From: Candidatus Bathyarchaeota archaeon
Lineage (GTDB): Archaea; Thermoproteota; Bathyarchaeia; 40CM-2-53-6; RBG-13-38-9
Direction of reading: 5' to 3'
DNA length: 9,151 bases
Assembly (NCBI GenBank): GCA_023144075.1
Contig: JAGLGJ010000035.1
Location: forward strand, 1-9,151
The position numbers and the translations under genes are program-made. The notes beneath the pieces are model-generated. The model did not search any database and was not told where the DNA came from. It was given only the letters and a program-made list of their open reading frames with translations. Positions 1-7,329 of the stretch are shown in pieces; within the stretch, counting starts at the first letter, position 1, and the number at the start of each line of letters is the position of its first letter.

Positions 1-2497
1 TAGTGACTAGAAAGCTAGAGGAGGAGCCAAATACGGTTTTCCAATTCGGCCATGGTATCGTTGTATAATCAGAGTTGGTTCTCGGGATAGTCCATATGTT
101 TCTAACAGAATCCCAATAATATATCGCATCAATTTGTTCACCCGATGCCACATCGTGAATTAGGATCGATGCAGAAGTATCGTTCCACTTCCATGGTGTC
201 ACTGAGGGAGGATCTTGCCAGTCGATAGAATAAATGGTAGTATTAATTCCTGCACCTCTAAACATGTGAGTGCTAAGGCTTGAAAGGCTTCCACAAGATG
301 AAATCGAAAAAGCCGCTGGTTGATCAAGATAAGTTGACTCGTCACCTGGAGGAATAGCATGAATATATCCCCTCATGAATATGTGAAGCAAGTATGTTCC
401 AGGATAGATTCCGTAATCTCTAACGCCTCGATATCGAAACAATGAATATTTTACTCCCTCCCGAGGATCTGGTGGCGGAATAACTCCTGCCATGCCTAAA
501 CCATTCAGAGTTAAAGTAGCACTTCTTGATGAGGAAGGAACATAAGTGAAGTTGAAAGCTACTAATTCACCACTTGCATCTACAACCTCTGCCAATAGAA
601 ATCTTCCAGGGTCAGGTCCTCCAATTGGTTGAGTCTGCAATCCTGCTGCACTATCATGAAAATGTACTGTAAAATTCAACGTGCCAGATATCCATAAATC
701 GAGGAATAGATTCTCGCTTAATGTTTGCTTATCAACAATTGTGACGGGGTAATCTCGAAAAATTGTGCCTGAGATATCTGTCTGAATATATCCGTTAACA
801 TATGCACGAATGAAATATGTGCCAGGACCTAAACCATCAATCCATGTTGCAAATGTCTGTGGAACCATGCCGCTGAGTCTTTTTGGAGCACCATAATGAC
901 GCTGAAATCCGAATTGGAATCGAAAGGACGAAGAATCAGAACCAAGTCCTGTAACTGGATCAAAATTAGCTGTGGGACTGACCCACCAGACCTGTGATGG
1001 CCCTACGCCATTATGAACTCCGAAAGGATCTATGAACGGGGGAATTACTGTATTGGGATAGTAACTTATTGGTCCTTCCCAAGGAAAGGCCCCCTGTTTG
1101 GGGGCGTTAGGTGCTGCCAGTTTATCCGAAGCAAATATTGTATTCCCGATAACATAAGATGTGTATGGTGCGTGTGTTAGATTTATTGGAGAATAAGATT
1201 CAACATTCTGCTCAACATAATTATCACTATCATATATGACTACACTTATTGGAAGCTCACTCTTCCATGGTGTTCGACCAGAACAATTCTTTGAATATAT
1301 CTCTCCGCGAATTTCAGGTCCAGGATTCAGATAAAAATCAGATAAGAGCGATTGTCCTCGAATAACCATTATACTAGTGGAAACCAGTTGTTCAGGAAAA
1401 CCTGCTGCACTGGCAAATATGTCATAAATTCCTGGAGCAACTCCCTCTATTTCAAAATGGCCTCCTGAAGAACCATTGAAATAACCTCTTGCTTCTACTC
1501 GCCTGTTTGTGGGTTCGTTTGTAATGGGATCTGTTGCAGTTCCAACTGCTCTAATCATACCTGGGGCTCTTATTGGCTCTCCATAAAGTACTGGATTGGC
1601 GATTTCACCATATCTTAAGGTTCCATATATGATAGCTGGATCTAATTCTGCTTTAACTAATAATGCAGGCCAATTCTCTACAGGCATTGTACTATTAACG
1701 AGAGGATCACTCTGCTTCTTGACAGGATTATGACCCCCTAAAAATATCTTGAATAAATATCTTCCAGCAATGTCTGGAGCCCTTAATTGATTGATTCTTA
1801 TGTAATAATGCTCTTTCCACTCTCTCTCTTGCGTAAATTCCATACCGCTTCCTGTAGCTAAGATTTGTATAACCCACCAGCCAGGTGCGAAGGGATCATT
1901 CATGTCAGCTTTACCGACGAATATTTGTCCATTATCTGCTGTCAGCGTAGTCAGGATATTGGAACTGTCTCCTAGATCCCAAATGATGCTTCCTGCTGGT
2001 TCAAATCCGTCTTGAATAAGTTCTCCACTTTTATCAACTAAAGGAGCTGGAATGTATATTGTGATGTTATTATAACGGAACGTTGGCGCTGGATTCTCTT
2101 GGGATGTAAACGCTGTTGGTTGTGAGAAATTTATGGCAAGAATAAGATCTCCAAAATTATCTTGATTAGGAGTTGAGGTTAATATCGCTCCTTCGGGAGA
2201 ATAAGAATTACCTGCGAGTTGTAATGGCTGTTCAAAATCTTGGAATGGTGATTGATATCCAGGAGGACCACTAGTATTTGTATAGAAATTGAAACCAGAT
2301 CCAGGCCATAAATATGCTAAAGGCCCAGGGACATGTGCCGTACCAAACGTATTAGTTGGATTCAATTCATGATCATTAGATCTAAAATAAGGTGGTATAT
2401 CGTTTAGATTACCTATAGTTGTATGAGCAAAAACTGGAGAAAAAAGTTGGGTCACTAAGAGGGTTACAAAGAAAAAGAGAAGACCCCGGTGAACCAT
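1..2497 (-). CDS. Large secreted multi-domain surface protein with carboxypeptidase-regulatory-like modules (partial, C-terminus off window)
   Basis: The frame is open from an ATG at 2497 to the left edge: 832 complete codons and no stop. An in-frame TGA lies directly before the ATG, so no longer start exists; GGAG about 10 nt upstream may act as a weak Shine-Dalgarno. Residues 1-24 form a signal peptide (MVHRG, a hydrophobic stretch, then PVFA before H25), so the protein is exported. The rest is beta-rich, with no transmembrane helix visible. Three modules end in a PGxY...GY/GF motif (about residues 354-366, 558-570 and 699-711), the pattern of prealbumin-like carboxypeptidase regulatory/Cna-B folds. 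A TPWK motif recurs at 409-412 and 767-770. Eleven N-x-S/T sequons (N74, 123, 144, 268, 341, 404, 439, 608, 649, 752, 772) fit an archaeal surface glycoprotein. Only two cysteines are seen (C404, C735). No catalytic motif is recognised. It sits 48 bp behind the membrane-anchored surface gene and is probably co-transcribed with it. Export and surface location are well supported; function is unknown. Confidence 0.85.
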   Translation of the reverse strand, partial: MVHRGLLFFFVTLLVTQLFSPVFAHTTIGNLNDIPPYFRSNDHELNPTNTFGTAHVPGPLAYLWPGSGFNFYTNTSGPPGYQSPFQDFEQPLQLAGNSYSPEGAILTSTPNQDNFGDLILAINFSQPTAFTSQENPAPTFRYNNITIYIPAPLVDKSGELIQDGFEPAGSIIWDLGDSSNILTTLTADNGQIFVGKADMNDPFAPGWWVIQILATGSGMEFTQEREWKEHYYIRINQLRAPDIAGRYLFKIFLGGHNPVKKQSDPLVNSTMPVENWPALLVKAELDPAIIYGTLRYGEIANPVLYGEPIRAPGMIRAVGTATDPITNEPTNRRVEARGYFNGSSGGHFEIEGVAPGIYDIFASAAGFPEQLVSTSIMVIRGQSLLSDFYLNPGPEIRGEIYSKNCSGRTPWKSELPISVVIYDSDNYVEQNVESYSPINLTHAPYTSYVIGNTIFASDKLAAPNAPKQGAFPWEGPISYYPNTVIPPFIDPFGVHNGVGPSQVWWVSPTANFDPVTGLGSDSSSFRFQFGFQRHYGAPKRLSGMVPQTFATWIDGLGPGTYFIRAYVNGYIQTDISGTIFRDYPVTIVDKQTLSENLFLDLWISGTLNFTVHFHDSAAGLQTQPIGGPDPGRFLLAEVVDASGELVAFNFTYVPSSSRSATLTLNGLGMAGVIPPPDPREGVKYSLFRYRGVRDYGIYPGTYLLHIFMRGYIHAIPPGDESTYLDQPAAFSISSCGSLSSLSTHMFRGAGINTTIYSIDWQDPPSVTPWKWNDTSASILIHDVASGEQIDAIYYWDSVRNIWTIPRTNSDYTTIPWPNWKTVFGSSSSFLVT

Positions 2498-2545
2498 TCA
2501 ACATTTGCTCCAATCAAATTAACATCATTTGGTTTCAATTTTTTT
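2495..2545 (-). promoter_or_regulatory. Short intergenic spacer linking the two surface-protein genes
   Basis: These 48 bp lie between the TAG of the upstream surface gene and the ATG of the large secreted protein gene. Read on the minus strand, the spacer starts with an A-tract, not a T-tract, so there is no intrinsic archaeal-type terminator in the direction of transcription. A GGAG lies about 10 nt before the ATG. No convincing TATA box is seen. This supports a single transcript covering both genes, which is an inference. Confidence 0.45.
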
Positions 2546-3796
2546 CTAGGGTCTAGCTTTTTTCGATTTACGCTTTCGAATGAAATAATAAGCTATAGCA
2601 GCTATTATTGCTACCCCAAAGAAAATCGGAATTAATGAAGCTTCAGCGGGCTTAATATCAAGAGATAATCGAAGTGTATCATCTAACGAGTTATCATCCT
2701 GGGTCCAATCGATTCTCAGATCAAAATTATACTCTTTTTCCGGCGTATCAGAGTCTACATCCATTGTGAAAAACGCTAATTTAGTCTCTCCAGCAAGCAT
2801 TGTCCCAAGAAAATCTGTCAATGTTCCGGAGAAGAAGTTACCTACCCTAAGTTGTACTCTAACTGATTCTGCTTTAACAGCACCCGTATTTCTAAATTCA
2901 ACTCTAATTACTCTACCAGCATCACCAGCTGCAAGAGTTGTGGGTGTAATGCTGACGATATCAAATTTGACTTTCTCGTTGAGATATATTTGAACCTCAT
3001 CAATCGGTATAAGGCCGTCATCACTATCTATTACCATTACTATGGGATATTTGCCAAATTTTGCATCGTCATCGACATCCACTATGAATCCCGCCTCCGA
3101 TACTTCTCCAGGTTGTAATGTTCCTACATAATGTCTATCTGAGTCACTTGATGATGGTCTGAATGGCTCTTTCAGATCTAATTTTAATTGGAGATCCTTG
3201 GCTGCAGCCTGACCAGAATTAACGATTTCGACTTTGATTTCAACCTGTTTGTTGGCGGGATAGAGTTTTGTTGGCAATGTAACTACGTTTTGTATACGAA
3301 GATCTCCTCTCCATATTGGAACATCGATAATCAATGTTTTTTCTACTTGCTGCAATTCCCTGGCTGACCTATATGATATCGTGAGATCATAACGGTAGAT
3401 TCCTTCACTAGCAAGTGGATCAACGTCAACAGTATAGCTAAGAGTAAAACTAGATCGGGCTTCCATATCTCCAGCCATTTTTGAAATCGCGACTGCTGAG
3501 TACTCTTTACCATCTCTATAGTAAGTATAAGAAAGTGGAGGTCCTATAGACAGTGTTGCATTAACATCACGTGCTAAATCATCCCCAATATTTGATAGAA
3601 CTATTGAGAGTGGAACATTTACATCGCCTGGTTTCGCGGTCGAGGGTTCTGATGGATTAGTACCCCAATAAACAGAAGAGGCGACAATTTCTCCCATTCC
3701 AATAGCTTCTACGGTGATATCCGAATCCAAAGTTCCAATTGGTATAGTTAAAAATAAAATTGCTAACATCAAAATATAATGTTTCAACGTTATCAC
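2546..3796 (-). CDS. Membrane-anchored COG1361/CARDB-type surface protein, GTG start
   Basis: The 416-aa product has an N-terminal signal segment (about residues 1-22), three Ig-like repeats, then one transmembrane helix (about 388-405) and a basic tail, RKRKSKKARP. This predicts a type I protein with its bulk outside the cell. Repeat 1 spans about 27-160, repeat 2 about 164-273 and repeat 3 about 277-383. Each repeat shows the CARDB/NEW3-like pattern of a 'N.G...A..V...L' strand, a turn with an 'L.PGE/LAGE' element, then a hydrophobic strand ending in 'D.D'. This matches the archaeal COG1361 ('S-layer domain') family, whose members often mediate surface interactions or accompany transporters. 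The start is GTG at 3796; no in-frame ATG lies upstream before a stop, although the internal ATG at codon 10 is an alternative. One sequon (N79) is visible. It is the first gene of the leftward unit and is divergent from the ABC exporter. The family call is good; the role is unknown. Confidence 0.85.
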   Translation of the reverse strand: MITLKHYILMLAILFLTIPIGTLDSDITVEAIGMGEIVASSVYWGTNPSEPSTAKPGDVNVPLSIVLSNIGDDLARDVNATLSIGPPLSYTYYRDGKEYSAVAISKMAGDMEARSSFTLSYTVDVDPLASEGIYRYDLTISYRSARELQQVEKTLIIDVPIWRGDLRIQNVVTLPTKLYPANKQVEIKVEIVNSGQAAAKDLQLKLDLKEPFRPSSSDSDRHYVGTLQPGEVSEAGFIVDVDDDAKFGKYPIVMVIDSDDGLIPIDEVQIYLNEKVKFDIVSITPTTLAAGDAGRVIRVEFRNTGAVKAESVRVQLRVGNFFSGTLTDFLGTMLAGETKLAFFTMDVDSDTPEKEYNFDLRIDWTQDDNSLDDTLRLSLDIKPAEASLIPIFFGVAIIAAIAYYFIRKRKSKKARP

Positions 3797-3831
3797 ATGT
3801 CCATAGGGAGGGAGAAAAAATGAATAAGAAT

Positions 3832-3839
3832 CATATAAG
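3832..3839 (-). promoter_or_regulatory. TATA-like box for leftward surface-protein unit
   Basis: The minus strand reads CTTATATG here. A start about 25-27 bp downstream would fall near 3808-3812, leaving a leader of roughly 12-15 nt before the GTG at 3796. A near-leaderless transcript agrees with the lack of a Shine-Dalgarno: the bases before the GTG are pyrimidine-rich. No transcription data were available. Confidence 0.4.
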
Positions 3840-3877
3840 ACTTATTGCTTACTAATTCATAATTGAATTCAAGTCAA

Positions 3878-3885
3878 TTTAAATA
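3878..3885 (+). promoter_or_regulatory. TATA-like box for ABC exporter operon
   Basis: TTTAAATA fits the archaeal TATA consensus well. It predicts a transcription start near 3908-3912 and a leader of about 60 nt before the ATG at 3970. The ATG lacks a strong Shine-Dalgarno. The predicted start coincides with the inverted repeat at 3899-3921. Confidence 0.5.
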
Positions 3886-3898
3886 TGGATTACCTGTA

Positions 3899-3921
3899 TT
3901 ATCGATAAAAGTTATTATCGA
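3899..3921 (+). promoter_or_regulatory. Candidate operator: TTATCGATAA palindrome plus inverted TTATCGA copy
   Basis: TTATCGATAA at 3899-3908 is a perfect 10-bp palindrome. A further TTATCGA follows at 3915-3921, so TCGATAA (3902-3908) and TTATCGA (3915-3921) form a perfect 7-bp inverted repeat around a 6-bp spacer. The element overlaps the start predicted from the TATA box at 3878, where a bound repressor would block initiation. No regulator gene is visible nearby. The operator role is inferred from position and symmetry. Confidence 0.4.
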
Positions 3922-3969
3922 CCTAAACAGACGGTTCTAAGAGTGTACGCTCTAAAGTCGTGAAGCTGT

Positions 3970-4950
3970 ATGTCTGAAATTACGATCGCAACGAAAGAAC
4001 TAACTAAGAATTTCGGTAATTTCACAGCCGTAGACGGTGTAAACCTAGAAATTCCGAAAGGCCAATTATTTGGATTACTCGGACCAAACGGTGCTGGGAA
4101 GACAACACTTGTTCGTATGCTTTGCACATTGCTTGAACCTTCTGAAGGTACTGCTGAAATTGCAGGCTACGATATTGTAAAAGACGCCTCCGAAGTAAGG
4201 AAGCGAATTGGTGTAGTATCGGATGGCGTTTCACTATATCAAGATCTAACGATTGAGGAGAACCTGAAGTTATTCAGCACTTTATATGATCTGCCAAACA
4301 GCATGGCTGAGGATAGGATGCAGAATCTGCTGGAGATGTTTAATTTCAAAGAAAAATCAAAGAGATTGGTAGGTAAGCTCTCATCAGGTTGGATAAAAAA
4401 GGCCATGATAATTGCGGCACTAATTCATGATCCTAAGATCCTTTTTCTTGATGAGGTGACTTCCGGTCTGGATCCACAGTCAGCTTTAGCACTCAGGGAA
4501 TTCACAAGGAAATTATGCGATGAAGGTGTAACTGTTATTTGGACCACCCATTATATGACGGAGCCCGAAATAATCTGTGACAAAGTTGGAATAATCTTTG
4601 AAGGTAGATTGATACAGATAGGGACTCCAAAAGAATTAAGGAGTAATGTATCTAAACAATCTGTTCTCGAAATCGAGACTCCTAACCTAGCCAAAAGTAC
4701 ACTGAAAAAAATTGAAGAAGTAGGCAATATATGTAAAGTTACATATGATGATCCGATTCTTAAAACCTCATGCATTGATGAAGGCGATAAACAAATTGAA
4801 GAGTCGGTGACAAAAATTCTTCTGGATTCAGGAGCAAGGATAACCGCCATAAATACAAAAGAACCTACACTTGAAGAAGCATTTATCTCATTGACAGGTG
4901 GAGAAGAGGAAATAGATCGATTCATGGAGAAAGCCCATCAAAAAGAATAG
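3970..4950 (+). CDS. ABC-2 exporter ATP-binding protein (DrrA/CcmA-like) with C-terminal DUF4162-type domain
   Basis: This 326-aa cytoplasmic ATPase powers the two permeases that follow. Walker A is GPNGAGKT (38-45), the A-loop aromatic is probably F15, Walker B is ILFLDE with D161 and catalytic E162, the D-loop is SGLD (165-168) and the H-switch is H194 in TTHYM. Residues about 225-310 form the C-terminal domain usual in DrrA-type exporters, ending in the characteristic EPTLEEAFISLTG. Two motifs depart from consensus. The signature is LSSGW (137-141) instead of LSGGQ. The Q-loop position reads VVSD, so D85 stands where Q or E is usual. Walker A, Walker B and the H-switch are intact, so it should still hydrolyse ATP. 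It is the first gene of the operon, 67 bp ahead of permease 1. The family assignment is secure. The substrate is not determinable, since this family covers drug, lipid, glycan and peptide exporters. Confidence 0.95.
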   Translation: MSEITIATKELTKNFGNFTAVDGVNLEIPKGQLFGLLGPNGAGKTTLVRMLCTLLEPSEGTAEIAGYDIVKDASEVRKRIGVVSDGVSLYQDLTIEENLKLFSTLYDLPNSMAEDRMQNLLEMFNFKEKSKRLVGKLSSGWIKKAMIIAALIHDPKILFLDEVTSGLDPQSALALREFTRKLCDEGVTVIWTTHYMTEPEIICDKVGIIFEGRLIQIGTPKELRSNVSKQSVLEIETPNLAKSTLKKIEEVGNICKVTYDDPILKTSCIDEGDKQIEESVTKILLDSGARITAINTKEPTLEEAFISLTGGEEEIDRFMEKAHQKE

Positions 4951-4962
4951 CGCACGCTATGA

Positions 4963-4972
4963 TTATTTAAAA
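4963..4972 (+). promoter_or_regulatory. Possible internal TATA-like box before the permease genes
   Basis: TTATTTAAAA lies about 50 bp upstream of the ATG at 5018, in the 67-bp gap between ATPase and permease 1. It would place a start near 4993-4997 and a short leader. It could give extra permease transcription, or may just be A+T-rich spacer. Confidence 0.25.
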
Positions 4973-5017
4973 AAATTAAGCGTAGAATTTAGTCATTTTA
5001 TGAGTTAACGATTGACC

Positions 5018-6172
5018 ATGTCTAGTCTGAAGCATTTCAGTAACGTCTTTGCAGTAATGTCCAATGAATTTCGAATATTAAGACGGAACCGTTCTGCAAT
5101 TCTTATCTCTCTTGTTGTTATACCATTTTTTTTCACGGCCTCTCTAGGAGCAGGCCGAGGAGGAGAAGGAGAGACTTATTCAGTTACAGCTGAACTTCCT
5201 ATCGCTTTTATAGATAAAGATCTTTCCGAAGCTTCAGGCCGCTTATATGAGACCCTAGTGAGATCAGAGGATTTCAATATGTTGATTCAAGGGTATCGTG
5301 AGGAGGATGCTCTTGCAATTTTGGGAAAAGGTGGTATCTATGCTGCAATTGTTGTGCCAGAGGGATTCGAACAAAGATTATCGAATAATGAAACTGGAAT
5401 AATCGTTTTGCATGTCGATGATGGGTCTCCTGGCGTTGATGATGCAGTCATTTCTAATGTTGAGGCAAGTCTAGAAATTTTCAATCCGAATCCAAGAATG
5501 AAACAGACGGACAATGTGGAGTTTGTTGGGGTGGAGATAGTTATTAAGGGGGCTAGTTTCTCAGGTTTTGCAGTTGGTTTAACGATCACACTTACTATGG
5601 TGGTAGTCTTTGCAACATTTTATGAAATTGCTGGTGGTATGTCAAGAGAAAGAGAAACAGGGACTTATGCCCACTTGTTAGTTAGTCCTGTAAGTTTAGG
5701 ATCAATAATGATAGGTAAAACGTTGTATGATGTATGTCTAAATATTATGCGTACATTCATTGTTCTTGGTTTAGCGGTTTATGTTTATGGAGCAAGTATA
5801 CATGCAAACCTTTTGTCATTAGTTTTAAGCGTACTTTTTATTGCGATACTGACGATGGGTTTTGGTTTTCTTGTTTCATCATTCGGGGTTGGGGTAAGGG
5901 CTGTCGTTATTATAGAGTTCTTTCTGATCCTTTTTCTGTTTGCCTTCAGCGGTTTTTTTATAGATAAAGAGCTGCTGAGAGGAATATCGCAGACAATAGC
6001 GACGGTTCTTCCATGGTCTTATGGCATTGATGTTCTAAAACGAACGATCCTCATAGGGCAACCCTTGATGAGTCTAACTTATCAGTTGCAGATAATCACC
6101 ATTTCAATCATATTGTTTTATGGAGTTGCATATCTACTGCTCAGATTATCACGAGAGAGGCTCGTCAAATGA
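5018..6172 (+). CDS. ABC-2 type exporter permease 1
   Basis: The 384-aa membrane subunit has the ABC2_membrane_3 layout. It has TM1 at about 26-44, a large extracytoplasmic domain at about 46-180, then TM2 182-204, TM3 235-258, TM4 265-288, TM5 294-315 and TM6 356-377. The cytoplasmic segment after TM2 holds RERETGTYAHLLVSP (210-224), the conserved 'RE.GT...L...P' stretch that contacts the ATPase. LPWSYGIDVLKR (331-342) before the last helix is also a family hallmark. I chose the ATG at 5018; an in-frame TTG six bases earlier (5012) would add two residues. Neither has a clear Shine-Dalgarno. The stop overlaps the next start (ATGA), so translation is probably coupled to permease 2, and the two are likely to form a heterodimer with the ATPase. 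The transported substrate is unknown. Confidence 0.92.
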   Translation: MSSLKHFSNVFAVMSNEFRILRRNRSAILISLVVIPFFFTASLGAGRGGEGETYSVTAELPIAFIDKDLSEASGRLYETLVRSEDFNMLIQGYREEDALAILGKGGIYAAIVVPEGFEQRLSNNETGIIVLHVDDGSPGVDDAVISNVEASLEIFNPNPRMKQTDNVEFVGVEIVIKGASFSGFAVGLTITLTMVVVFATFYEIAGGMSRERETGTYAHLLVSPVSLGSIMIGKTLYDVCLNIMRTFIVLGLAVYVYGASIHANLLSLVLSVLFIAILTMGFGFLVSSFGVGVRAVVIIEFFLILFLFAFSGFFIDKELLRGISQTIATVLPWSYGIDVLKRTILIGQPLMSLTYQLQIITISIILFYGVAYLLLRLSRERLVK

Positions 6173-7284
6173 ATCGTCTTATTCGTGATACTGTAGTAGT
6201 AGCTCAAAAAGAGCTGAAACAGCTTAGCAGAGATCCATTATCTCTTGCCTTAACTGTGATGTTTCCAATAATTTTGATCAGCATATTCATTGTTATTTCT
6301 TCAGCCTTTGGTAATCCGAACATCGTTTCAATCGTTATAGCAGACTTAGATGGATCAGGAGAATCGAAGATTCTCATTGATAAAATAGCGTCAACTGAAT
6401 TGGTTCGTATATCTCAATTGGTACAAACTGAAGAAAAAGCTAGGGAGGTTGTTGAATCAGGTGAGGTAATAGGATCGCTCGTTATTCCTGCCGGATTCGG
6501 AAACAGACTTCTCAACGCACAAGAAGCATTTCTTGTAGTGCAAACAGATAATACGAAGATGATGGCTAGTATGAATATAATTAGAGCGGTTACTGAACAA
6601 AAACAGGAACTCTTAGACGATCTGATGGAGCAATATGACTTAAGAACCGCTTCTGTTGAAATTGTGTCTAGACCAATTTCGGGACGTCCGCCAACCGGGG
6701 ATTTCATACTGCCAGGGCAATTAGGAATGATCATTATTTTGGGTGCCTTTGATGATGCAGTCAATGCTATGACCCGAGAGCGTGAACGTGGGACCTTTCC
6801 CAGACTTGCACTTACCCCTATGAATATTTTCTCTATCTATAGTGGAAAAATGGTATCAACTCTAGTCATAAACGCATTGCGGACTACATTTATGCTCATC
6901 ATCTTTGTTTGGAATGGTTTAGTAATTCAAGGAAACATAGCACTGATTTATGTAACGACCTCATTGATCGCTATGTTTACCTTATCCTTCGGTCTGCTGA
7001 TTTCATCTAGAGTTCGTAGTTCTGCAAATTTGACAATTTTAGAAATTGCTATCACTTTTCCGCTATTTCAACTAGCAGGAGCATTTTCAGCACCAGAAGT
7101 ACTTGCTCCTGCTGGTCGAGCAATATCAAGAAGTCTTCCTTGGACATATGGTATTGAAGCTTTAAGGCGAATAATGTATCTTGGTCTGGGTTTGGAAGGT
7201 GTAGCAGGTAATCTATTAATATTGTTGATAAGCACGATGATCCTCCTCCCAATAGCAACTCTGCTATCAAAACGAACAATATAA
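6169..7284 (+). CDS. ABC-2 type exporter permease 2
   Basis: This 371-aa subunit is a paralogue of the preceding permease with the same plan. It has TM1 at about 27-47, an extracytoplasmic domain at about 50-178, then TM2 179-199, TM3 222-247, TM4 256-279, TM5 288-306 and TM6 343-366. It shares the coupling stretch RERERGTFPRLALTP (203-217) and the LPWTYGIEALRR segment (323-334). The ectodomain includes a charged, probably helical part (about 83-160) typical of this family. Its ATG overlaps the stop of permease 1 by four bases. GAGAGG about 13 nt upstream is too far away to be a convincing ribosome site, so coupled re-initiation is more likely. It is the last gene of the exporter operon. Family and pairing are secure; substrate and direction (export expected) are inferred from the family. 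Confidence 0.92.
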   Translation: MNRLIRDTVVVAQKELKQLSRDPLSLALTVMFPIILISIFIVISSAFGNPNIVSIVIADLDGSGESKILIDKIASTELVRISQLVQTEEKAREVVESGEVIGSLVIPAGFGNRLLNAQEAFLVVQTDNTKMMASMNIIRAVTEQKQELLDDLMEQYDLRTASVEIVSRPISGRPPTGDFILPGQLGMIIILGAFDDAVNAMTRERERGTFPRLALTPMNIFSIYSGKMVSTLVINALRTTFMLIIFVWNGLVIQGNIALIYVTTSLIAMFTLSFGLLISSRVRSSANLTILEIAITFPLFQLAGAFSAPEVLAPAGRAISRSLPWTYGIEALRRIMYLGLGLEGVAGNLLILLISTMILLPIATLLSKRTI

Positions 7285-7329
7285 CTAGAAAATCCTATTG
7301 AGAGTATTATGCGGCTAAAGAGTTATTTG

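Larger units (their letters stand above)
3797..3969. other. Divergent intergenic region with back-to-back promoters
   Basis: This 173-bp region separates the leftward surface-protein unit from the rightward ABC exporter. It holds a TATA-like box for each direction, a palindromic candidate operator near the rightward start, and a purine-rich GGGAGGGAG tract next to the leftward start. It is the one place where both units could be controlled together. Confidence 0.6.

Noticed and set aside
2766..2993. Plus-strand open frame of 75 codons opposite the membrane-anchored surface gene
   Set aside because: Fully antisense to a gene with a signal peptide, Ig repeats and a membrane anchor; no independent support.
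4551..4925. Minus-strand open frame of 124 codons opposite the ABC ATPase
   Set aside because: Entirely inside and antisense to the ATPase coding region, with low-complexity Ser/Ile-rich translation and no promoter or ribosome site.
4948..4959. Inverted repeat TAGCG-CA-CGCTA at the ATPase stop codon, considered as a terminator or attenuator
   Set aside because: The loop is only 2 nt and the stem 5 bp, there is no following plus-strand T-tract, and the neighbouring permease genes clearly belong to the same functional unit.
5012..5017. TTG at 5012 as the start of permease 1
   Set aside because: It adds only two residues, has no Shine-Dalgarno, and an ATG follows six bases later, so the ATG is the simpler choice, though not proven.
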